From Gammaproteobacteria bacterium (GTDB taxonomy: Bacteria; Pseudomonadota; Gammaproteobacteria; Pseudomonadales; UBA5518), in NCBI GenBank assembly GCA_016718385.1, contig JADKDK010000002.1, forward strand, positions 558,001 through 622,000: a stretch of DNA of 64,000 nucleotides, in the 5' to 3' direction. The translations under genes and the position numbers were made by a program. Below the pieces are notes generated by a model, which saw nothing but the letters and a program-made list of their open reading frames with translations, ran no database searches and had not been told where the DNA came from. This document shows, one piece after another, positions 34,895 through 41,764 of the stretch. Positions within the stretch are counted from its first letter, which is position 1. Every line of letters begins with the position of its first letter.

Positions 34895-34927
34895 TCTATT
34901 GACGAGTTGATTATTTGCTGCTGGAAT
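34889..34927 (+). promoter_or_regulatory. Promoter with overlapping inverted repeat, likely TetR operator
   Basis: TTGACG at 34899-34904 and TGGAAT at 34922-34927 with a 17-nt spacer form a fair sigma-70 promoter. The arms AATAATC (34890-34896) and GATTATT (34909-34915) are a perfect 7-bp inverted repeat around the -35. It is A+T rich against the surrounding GC background. It lies between the TetR stop and the acyl-CoA dehydrogenase start. Confidence 0.65.
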
Positions 34928-34959
34928 AGCCCGCGATGACCAGCCCGCAGGAGGCCACC

Positions 34960-36168
34960 ATGGATCTCGATCTCGATCCTGGACTTTCGGATGAAATGCG
35001 GGCAATCCGCGACACCTGCCGCCGATTCGCGACCGAAGTCATGCGCCCCGCCGGCATCGCGCTGGACCGTATGTCGGCCGAAGCCGTTATCGCCAGGGGC
35101 TCGCCGCTCTGGGGCGTGCTCGACGGCTTCAAGGCGCTCGGCTTCGCCGGCGGCGCCTCGGTCGACGACCCCTCGCTCTCGCCGGAACAGAAGGCGCTGC
35201 TGCACTGCATCGTGCTGGAGGAACTGAGCGCCGGTGACGTGGGCCTGTTCATCACCTGCGGCCTGCTGAACATCGCCCCGGAGATCGCCCGCGCCTCCGG
35301 GCGTACGGACCTGGCCGAGTTCTTCGGCGCGCGCGACGAGCTGTGCTGTCTCGCGCTCACCGAGCCCGGCCACGGCAGCGACATCGTGGCCTTCACCGAG
35401 CCCGCCTACCGCAACCCGCGCATCAAGCCCGCGCTGAAATGCCGCCGCGACGGGGCGAACTACGTGCTGAACGGACAGAAGGCCGCCTGGGTCTCGGGTG
35501 GCACGCTGGCGGGCTCGGGCATCGTGTTCGCCAGCTTCGAGAATTCCCCGGTGGGACTCGCCGACGGGGCGGTGTTCCTGATGCCTTTCGACCTGCCCGG
35601 TGTGAGCAAGGGCAAGCCGCTGGAGAAAATCGGCCAGCGCGCGCTGAACCAGGGCGAGATCTTCTTCGACAACGTCGAGGTGCCGGCGCAGTTCCTGCTC
35701 GGCGAGGGACCCGAGCTTTACCCGCTGATCTGGGAAATGAACCTCAAGGGCGCCAACATCGCGATGGGCCAGCAGTTCGTCGGCGTGGCGCGCGCGGCCT
35801 ACGATCTGGCGCTGGACTACGCCAGGCAGTGGGTGCAGGGCGGCTGCCCGATCATCGAGCACCAGAACGTCAAGACCCGCATCTTCGGCATGTTCCAGAA
35901 GCTCGAGGTCGCCCGCTCGCACGTGCGCCGCGTGGCGATCGCCGACGCGACGCTGCCCGGCGGCGTACCCTTCCAGTACGCGGCGTCGGCCAAGGTGTTC
36001 GCAACGCAAACCGCCTTCGAGGTCGCGCACGACGCGATCCAGGTTCTCGGCGGCAACGGGCTCACGCACGAATACCTCGCCGAGAAGCTGTTCCGCGACG
36101 CGCGCTCCTCGCTGATCGAGGACGGCGAGAACAGCATGCTCGGCCTGATGGCCGCCTCGCGCCTCTAG
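34960..36168 (+). CDS. Acyl-CoA dehydrogenase
   Basis: 402 residues, FAD flavoenzyme that introduces the alpha-beta double bond in acyl-CoA. Typical blocks: LALTEPGHGSDIVAF near residues 130-145, the FAD/substrate region with YVLNGQKAAWVSGG near 165-180, and the C-terminal helical domain with IQVLGGNGLTHEYLAEKLFRD near 364-384. The start at 34960 is preferred over 34936 because AGGAGG lies 5 nt upstream of it. The catalytic base position is not certain by eye. It follows an operator-like promoter and begins the catabolic run LLM / TetR / ACAD / nitroreductase / thiolase / ligase. Substrate unknown. Confidence 0.93.
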   Translation: MDLDLDPGLSDEMRAIRDTCRRFATEVMRPAGIALDRMSAEAVIARGSPLWGVLDGFKALGFAGGASVDDPSLSPEQKALLHCIVLEELSAGDVGLFITCGLLNIAPEIARASGRTDLAEFFGARDELCCLALTEPGHGSDIVAFTEPAYRNPRIKPALKCRRDGANYVLNGQKAAWVSGGTLAGSGIVFASFENSPVGLADGAVFLMPFDLPGVSKGKPLEKIGQRALNQGEIFFDNVEVPAQFLLGEGPELYPLIWEMNLKGANIAMGQQFVGVARAAYDLALDYARQWVQGGCPIIEHQNVKTRIFGMFQKLEVARSHVRRVAIADATLPGGVPFQYAASAKVFATQTAFEVAHDAIQVLGGNGLTHEYLAEKLFRDARSSLIEDGENSMLGLMAASRL

Positions 36169-36212
36169 CCAACCCGTCGACCCACCCAACCGCACCCCCA
36201 AAGGACAGTCAC

Positions 36213-37001
36213 ATGGAACTTCGCGAAGCCATCGGCACCCGCCGCTCCTACCGCTACCTCGACCCGGACCGCCCGGTGGAGCTGGAAAAGATCCAGCGCA
36301 TGCTGGAGGCCGCGCGCATCGCCTCGCACTTTGGCAACAACAACGCCGCGCGCGCGCTCGTGGTGGACCGCCATTCGGCCACGCAGGAGCAGATCGACTC
36401 CCTGCCCTCGCCGGTCGGCGGCTTCCAGATCCAGCAGGCGCCGATCGTGATCCTGTGGTACGTGGAAGGCACCGCGATGGACTACGCGGCCGATCGCCTG
36501 ATCGAGCTCGTCGACATCGGCGCGCTCGGCTACGGGCCCGACCGCTACGAGGAACTGAACAACACGCTGGTACCGGTCTTTCGCAAGTCAGCCGACGCGC
36601 TGAAGGGGCCCGGGATGGTCGACATGGACCTCGGCCAGGCCGTTGCGCAGGCCACGCTGATGGCCATCGAGCAGGGCCTGGGCTGCTGCTGCCAGGGCTC
36701 GGCGAACTGGAAGAAGGTCGAGAAGGCCTTCAACTTCGGCGAGCAGCAGCGCGTCGTGGTGGTTCAGACCGTGGGCTACCCGGCCGAGTCGAAGGAGGCC
36801 GGCGGCCAGCGTCCGCGCCAACCCTTCGAGCAGTTGTTCCAGTTGAACTCGCTCGCCAACCCCTTCCCGCGCTCGCAGGCGGTGGTCGAGGAGCTGACGC
36901 GCGACCGCTTCTTCCAGGCGCCGGCCAAGCTGCCGGGTCGCGAGGAAGAGCTCGAGGCGCTGCGCCAGAAGTACAACCTGCCGCGCGCCGGCATGATCTG
37001 A
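36213..37001 (+). CDS. Nitroreductase family protein
   Basis: 262 residues. FMN-dependent nitroreductase fold: the N-terminal signature LREAIGTRRSYRYLDPDRPV, FMN-binding Arg in TRRSYR, and the second signature with GQAVAQATLMAIEQGLGCCC near residues 147-166. The C-terminal end is long and helical. Such proteins reduce flavins, quinones, nitro groups or act as ene-reductases. A plausible role is supplying reduced flavin to the LLM enzyme, or reducing a double bond in the acyl-CoA pathway (inference). AAGGACAGTCAC precedes the ATG. It lies between the acyl-CoA dehydrogenase and the thiolase on the same strand. Confidence 0.85.
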   Translation: MELREAIGTRRSYRYLDPDRPVELEKIQRMLEAARIASHFGNNNAARALVVDRHSATQEQIDSLPSPVGGFQIQQAPIVILWYVEGTAMDYAADRLIELVDIGALGYGPDRYEELNNTLVPVFRKSADALKGPGMVDMDLGQAVAQATLMAIEQGLGCCCQGSANWKKVEKAFNFGEQQRVVVVQTVGYPAESKEAGGQRPRQPFEQLFQLNSLANPFPRSQAVVEELTRDRFFQAPAKLPGREEELEALRQKYNLPRAGMI

Positions 37002-37023
37002 CCGCCCCGGGAGGGCTGCTGCC

Positions 37024-38236
37024 ATGCGAGTGAATGCGATCGTCGCCGGCGTGGGCATGACCCCGTTCGGCAAGCACCTGGACAAGAGCATCAAGTGGCT
37101 CGGCGGCCAGCCGGCGCTCGAGGCGATCCAGGATGCCGGCATCAGTCCCGACGGAGATCGAGGCCGCCTACGTGGGCAACTGCGCCGCCGGCCTCGTGAC
37201 CGGGCAGGAGTCGATCCGCGGCCAGGTGGTGCTGAGCTCCGTCGGCCTCGGCAAGTTCCCGATCATCAACATCGAGAACGCCTGCGGCTCGGGCTCCACG
37301 GCGCTGAACCAGGCGGCGATGATGATCTCCGCGGGCTATTACGACGTGGTGCTGGTGGTGGGCTTCGAGAAGCTGTTCCACGAGAACAAGGCCATCTCCT
37401 ACAGCGCCTTCGGCGGCGCGATCGATGTCGAGCTGCGCGACCGGTTCATGGCGGCCAACACCGCGGGCCAGAGCGAGGGTTCGGGCACGAAGCGCTCGAT
37501 GTTCGCCGACTTCTACGGCGTGCTCGCGCGCGAGTTCATGGCCTCGCACGGCACGGAGCTGCGCCATTTCGCGATGGTCTCGGCGAAGAATTCCGTGCAC
37601 GGCAGCCTGAATCCGCGCGCGCAGTTCCGCAAGGCCGTGACGGTCGAGGAGGTACTCGCGGAGCCCGTGATCGTCGATCCGCTGACGCGCCCGATGATCT
37701 GCCCGCTCGCCGATGGCGGCGCAGCGGCAATACTGGTGAGCGAGCGCAAGGCGCGGCAGCTCGGCATCCACAGACCCGTGCGCATCGTCGCCTCGGTGGT
37801 CAACTCCTATTTCGAGCACCCGGACGGGGCCGCGGAGAACGTCAGCAGCATCGCGATCGCCGACGCCTACCATGAGGCCGGCGTGGGGCCCGGCGACCTG
37901 AGCCTGGTCGAACTGCACGACTCCTCCGCCGTCACCGAACTGATCACCTACGAAAGCCTCGGCCTGTGCGCGCCCGGCGATATCGCGGCCTTCCTCGAGC
38001 GTGGCGACAGCTCGCTCGGCGGTCGTATACCGGTGAACACCTCCGGCGGGCTGCTGCGCAAGGGCCACCCGGTGGGCGCCACCGGCGTCGCGCAGCTCGC
38101 GGAGATCACCTGGCAGCTGCAGGGCCGCGCCGGCGGGCGCCAGGTCGAGGGCGCGCGCGTCGGCCTGTGCCACAACGGCGGCGGCACGCTCGGCAACGAC
38201 ACCGCGGTGATGAACATCACGATCGCCATGCGCTGA
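37024..38236 (+). CDS. SCP-x/lipid-transfer-type thiolase (one frameshift, probably a sequence error)
   Basis: About 403 residues once corrected. The N-terminal 42 residues (VNAIVAGVGMTPFGKHLDKS) read from 37024; an extra C in CCC at 37147-37149 shifts the frame, and TEIEAAYVGNCAAGLVTGQE onward continues to 38236. Active site: Cys in NACGSGSTALNQA near residue 90 and the conserved C-terminal blocks LVELHDSSAVTELI near 295 and RKGHPVGATGVAQLAEI near 347. Thiolases of this sterol-carrier-protein-x group often work on steroid side chains or branched acyl-CoA. In the same run as an acyl-CoA dehydrogenase and a CoA ligase, side-chain or alkyl-chain shortening is likely. Confidence 0.85.
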
Positions 38237-38256
38237 TCGAACGGAGACCCACCACC

Positions 38257-39885
38257 GTGCGCGAGCGCAACGAATTCATCCTGGCCGACCTGATCGCGCT
38301 GCGCGCGGAACAGAAACCCGAGCTCGACGTGCTGACTTTCGAGCACTACAGCCTCGACGAAGGCGCCACGGCCGACGAGGTGCGCACCTACGCGCAGCTC
38401 TTCACCAACGCCAACCGCCTCGCTGCCTGGCTGCTCGCGCGCGGCATGCGGCCGGGCGACCGCTTCGTGATCACCCTGCGCAACCACCCGGAGTTCGTCG
38501 AGGCGATGGTCGCCGCCTCGATGACCGGCACCGTGTTCGTGCCGGTGGACCCGCGCACGCGCGCCGACAAGCTCGCGTTCATGGCGAACAACTCCGGCAG
38601 TCGCGGCATCGTGTGCGCGAACTACAATCTCGCGGAGGTGCGTCTTGCAGAATCCCGCTGCCCGGGCATCGAATGGCTGCTGACGCTGGACGAAGGGGGC
38701 GATCCGGCGCAATGCGCCGGCGGGCGGATCGTGCCCGATCCGATCCGCGAGGTCCTCGCCGTGGACGTGCCGACCGTGAACATGGCAGCGGTGACGCCGG
38801 CCTCGCCGCTGCACGTCATCTACACCTCCGGCACCACCGGGGATCCGAAGGGCATCGTCGGCACCACGCAACGCTTCGGCGGTACCGGCTTCATGGGCCT
38901 GGTCTTCGGGTACCAGCCCGACGAGCGCCCCTACACGGGACTCTCGTTCACGCACAGCAATGCGCTCACCACGGCGCTGTGTCCGGCGCTGCACAGCGGC
39001 TACCGCGCCGTGTTCAGCCGCAAGTTCACGAAGTCGAAGCTCTGGGACATCTGCCGCCGCTACGGCTGCACCACCTTCTCCATTCTCGGCGGCATGGCCA
39101 CCGCGATATACAGCGAAGCGCAGCGCGCCGACGATGCGGACAACCCCGTGCGCCTGGTCATCAGCGGCGGGATGCCCGCGGGACTCTGGGAGGCGTTCGA
39201 AAAACGCTTCGGCGTGCAGCTGCTCGAGATCTACGGTGCGAGCGACGGCGGCGGCCTGGCCTTCAAGCCACCGGGCGTGGGACCCATCGGCTCCTTCGGC
39301 AAGCCGATGCAGGGCTACGAGATGAAGATCCTCGACGACGCTGGCAACGAATGTCCGCCGGGCGTGCCGGGAGAGATCTGCTGTCGTCCCGCGGCTGGCA
39401 GCACCGCCTCGGTCGACGTGGAATACCTCGGCAACCCCGAGGCTTCGAAGCAAAAGATCCGTGCCGGCTGGAATCGCAGCGGCGACGTCGGCCACAGCGA
39501 CGCCGAGGGCTGGCTCTATTTCGACTACCGCAAGGGCGGCGGCATCCGCCACAACGGCGATTTCATCAACACGGGTTTTGTCGAGAAGATCATTGCCGAG
39601 AGTGCGCTGGTCGACGATGTATTCGTCTACGGCGTGCCCGCGCTCTCGGGCGCGCCGGGCGAGAAGGACGTGGTGGCCGCGTTGGTCGCGCGCGACCCGG
39701 CGGCGTTCGATCCGGCCGCGCTGTTCGCCCACTGCCGCGCGGGGCTGGAGCCGAACTTCGTGCCGTCCTATCTGCAGGTGGTCGACGAAATCCCGAAGAC
39801 CGCCTCGGAAAAGCCCCAGGAACGCTTCCTGCTCGAACGCTTCAGCCCCGATACCGAGGGCGTTTACGCGGCGCGTTGCAGCTGA
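38257..39885 (+). CDS. Class I adenylate-forming acyl-CoA ligase
   Basis: 542 residues. AMP-binding signature YTSGTTGDPKGIVG near residue 190, a core A5-type motif EIYGASDGGG near residue 325, the hinge GDVGHSDAEGWLYF near residue 408, and the C-terminal catalytic lysine region near TASEKPQERFLLERF. Activates a carboxylate to acyl-AMP and then acyl-CoA. It starts at a GTG at 38257 (a weak GGAG upstream) because there is no nearby ATG in frame. Last of the plus-strand run and converging on the FmdE-like gene. The GASDGGG motif departs from the usual YGxTE. Confidence 0.88.
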   Translation: MRERNEFILADLIALRAEQKPELDVLTFEHYSLDEGATADEVRTYAQLFTNANRLAAWLLARGMRPGDRFVITLRNHPEFVEAMVAASMTGTVFVPVDPRTRADKLAFMANNSGSRGIVCANYNLAEVRLAESRCPGIEWLLTLDEGGDPAQCAGGRIVPDPIREVLAVDVPTVNMAAVTPASPLHVIYTSGTTGDPKGIVGTTQRFGGTGFMGLVFGYQPDERPYTGLSFTHSNALTTALCPALHSGYRAVFSRKFTKSKLWDICRRYGCTTFSILGGMATAIYSEAQRADDADNPVRLVISGGMPAGLWEAFEKRFGVQLLEIYGASDGGGLAFKPPGVGPIGSFGKPMQGYEMKILDDAGNECPPGVPGEICCRPAAGSTASVDVEYLGNPEASKQKIRAGWNRSGDVGHSDAEGWLYFDYRKGGGIRHNGDFINTGFVEKIIAESALVDDVFVYGVPALSGAPGEKDVVAALVARDPAAFDPAALFAHCRAGLEPNFVPSYLQVVDEIPKTASEKPQERFLLERFSPDTEGVYAARCS

Positions 39886-40475
39886 AACACCTCGTCATCC
39901 TGCCAGTGTTCGAGCAGGATCCGAGCAACCCGCTCCTGCCACAACTGGGCGAAGCGCCGACGCTCGACGGCATCCGCTTCGTCGCGGATGCAACGCCCCA
40001 GGAGCAGCGACATGTCCCCATGCGCGGGTACGCGCGACAGATCCGCCGCGGCGTCGACCGCCTCGCCAGTGTCGATGCGCGTCAGGCGCACCGCGAGCGG
40101 TATCGCGGCACCGAACTGCTGCAGTCCGCGACGCACGAACTGACCACCGAGGCCCTTGAAGCCTCCCTCCTGCGCCGCACCGGTGAGCAGACCGAACACG
40201 CTGCCGATCACGCCCGTCACCCCCTGCTCCAGGTCGTCGGCGAACGCGACCCTGACGTTGCCGCGCTCGGGCACGCCCTGCCCGTGCAGCATCGTCATCG
40301 CGCGGCACGCCATGACATACGCCGAAGCCACGGTAGGGCACGAGTGGCCGGCAAGCCGCACGGCATCCTGGTAGCCGTATTCGAGCAGGCCGTCCTGCGA
40401 GGCACCGAGAAAGTCGGCCAGGGGATCACGCACCCGCAAGCGCGGCACGCGCTGGAAGAATTCGGGAAAGTGCAT
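39864..40475 (-). CDS. FmdE-like hypothetical protein
   Basis: 203 residues, cytosolic. The GHSCPTVASAYVMACRAM block near residues 43-60 and the following G(V)IGSVFGLLTGAAQEGGFKG resemble the FmdE family (small proteins linked to formylmethanofuran dehydrogenase and widely spread in bacteria), with the HxCP motif that can bind metal. The rest is unassigned, so family confidence is moderate. It converges with, and overlaps by about 22 nt, the CoA ligase at its 3' end. Its neighbour on the same strand is a DUF2249 protein, and a cytochrome c5-type protein is divergent, which suggests a respiratory or nitrogen-oxide context (inference). Confidence 0.6.
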   Translation of the reverse strand: MHFPEFFQRVPRLRVRDPLADFLGASQDGLLEYGYQDAVRLAGHSCPTVASAYVMACRAMTMLHGQGVPERGNVRVAFADDLEQGVTGVIGSVFGLLTGAAQEGGFKGLGGQFVRRGLQQFGAAIPLAVRLTRIDTGEAVDAAADLSRVPAHGDMSLLLGRCIRDEADAVERRRFAQLWQERVARILLEHWQDDEVFQLQRAA

Positions 40476-40532
40476 GTGCTTGCTGCCTTGAGCCTGCCCG
40501 GCGCCGGGATCGAAAGCACCCGGCGCGGGGTG

Positions 40533-40796
40533 TCAGAGCCTGGCGAAGTCGATCACGATGGCGCCCGGTTCGCGCTGCCGGTAGGTGATGGACACCTGCT
40601 CGCCGTAGCGCTGCTGCAACTGGCCCAGTAGCGGCAGCGGATCATGGTCGTTGCAGAATCGCATCGTTTCGCCCGGCTGCAGCGAATCGAGCGCGCCGAA
40701 GATCGCCGCGTGGCGGAAACGCTTGGCAACGCCGCGGGCGTCGAAGGGGTAGATCGCCTCGGCGGTGGTGTGGTTGCAGGCGTGGACGGTTTGCAT
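40533..40796 (-). CDS. DUF2249 domain protein
   Basis: 87 residues, small and cytosolic. Matches DUF2249: FDARGVAKRFRHAAIFGALD near residues 18-37, ETMRFCNDHDPLPLLGQLQQ near residues 44-63, then YGEQVSITYRQREPGAIVID at the C-terminus. The family occurs in gene neighbourhoods with nitric-oxide or hemerythrin-type proteins, often under anaerobic regulators. AGGAG lies 6 nt before the ATG. Probably cotranscribed with the FmdE-like gene (57 nt apart). The short inverted repeat CCGAC-GTCGG at 40823-40839 lies upstream; I could not assign a regulator to it. Confidence 0.85.
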   Translation of the reverse strand: MQTVHACNHTTAEAIYPFDARGVAKRFRHAAIFGALDSLQPGETMRFCNDHDPLPLLGQLQQRYGEQVSITYRQREPGAIVIDFARL

Positions 40797-41009
40797 GCGG
40801 ACTCCTGATACTGAGGATAAATCCGACTGATTTTGTCGGGTAAGGCCAGTATGCTGGGCACCGGTTGGCAATTCCTTGATCTGGGTCGGCATTGTCGCAA
40901 GTGCCGGGCGAGCGGTAGTCGGTGCGCGACGACCGGGCGCTATTCTGGAATGGCCACTCGCGCAAACGCGCATGGATCGACTCATCAACCAACGGGAATC
41001 GTGCAACAA

Positions 41010-41471
41010 ATGAAAATCTGCGTTCGCATGCTGTGGATCGTCGGCGTCACCGCCACCCTGACACTGGGCGGCTGCGGCAAGGAGGAAGCCGCGACAACTG
41101 AATCGGGCGGCGCAGCGCTGACCGGATCCGTTGCTCCGGCGCCGGAGGCTCCGGCCGCCGCGGTCGCAGCAGCACCGGAGGCGGCGGTGGCCGCCGCCCC
41201 TGCCGCTGCGGGGGCGGGCGACAGGGGCAAGCAGGTCTACGATCAGGCCTGCCACGTCTGCCATGCGGCCGGCATCGCCGGCGCGCCCGGCTTCGGCGAC
41301 AAGGCCGCCTGGGAGCCACGCATCGCCCAGGGCATGGACGTGCTGCACGCGCACTCCATCCAGGGCTTCACGGGCAAGACGGGATCGATGCCGCCCAAGG
41401 GTGGTCGTCTCGACTTCAGCGATGCGGACGTCGAGGCGGCCGTCGATTACATGGTCGAAGCCGCCAGGTAG
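41010..41471 (+). CDS. Cytochrome c5-type lipoprotein
   Basis: 153 residues. Signal peptide with lipobox (LWIVGVTATLTLGGCG) anchors it in the envelope. Heme c motif CHVCH near residue 83 (ACHVCHAAGIAGAP) and axial Met in GSMPPKGG near 131. Between signal and heme is an Ala/Pro-rich tether of about 45 residues (VAAAPEAAVAAAPAAAGAG), as in anchored electron-shuttling cytochromes. Divergent from the DUF2249/FmdE-like pair. It would pass electrons to terminal oxidases or reductases; the donor is unknown. Confidence 0.9.
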   Translation: MKICVRMLWIVGVTATLTLGGCGKEEAATTESGGAALTGSVAPAPEAPAAAVAAAPEAAVAAAPAAAGAGDRGKQVYDQACHVCHAAGIAGAPGFGDKAAWEPRIAQGMDVLHAHSIQGFTGKTGSMPPKGGRLDFSDADVEAAVDYMVEAAR

Positions 41472-41764
41472 GCCAGCCCGGTTCCTGCCGAGGGTGGCCG
41501 CATACCGCCCTTGCTTTCCGGGGTGGGTACGACAGGCGCTCGCTGTCGCCGGAGCGGGAGCATGCCGCGCCATGCGGATTCGTGCCTGCAGCGCCCGAGC
41601 GGTCGCAACGCTGTCAACGGCGCATCCCGGGCTGTAAAGTGCCGGCTCGATAGTCTCGCGAGGCCGGAGATTGTGCGTACACGATCCAATGCACGGCGCC
41701 CGCGCGTCGCCGGCGCCTGGGGCGGCGCCGATCTGCCGCCCGGTGCGCAGGGGCCATCGACACG
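41472..41764. other. 293-nt spacer before the Mrp operon
   Basis: Presumably carries the Mrp promoter, but I see no strong sigma-70 pair. Short open frames exist on both strands, one ending across the mrpA start, but none has family character or a ribosome site. No repeats or hairpins of note were found. Confidence 0.45.

Noticed and set aside
40823..40839. CCGAC-GTCGG inverted repeat considered as an NsrR or FNR site for the DUF2249 gene
   Set aside because: It does not fit either consensus, and the stem is only 5 bp.
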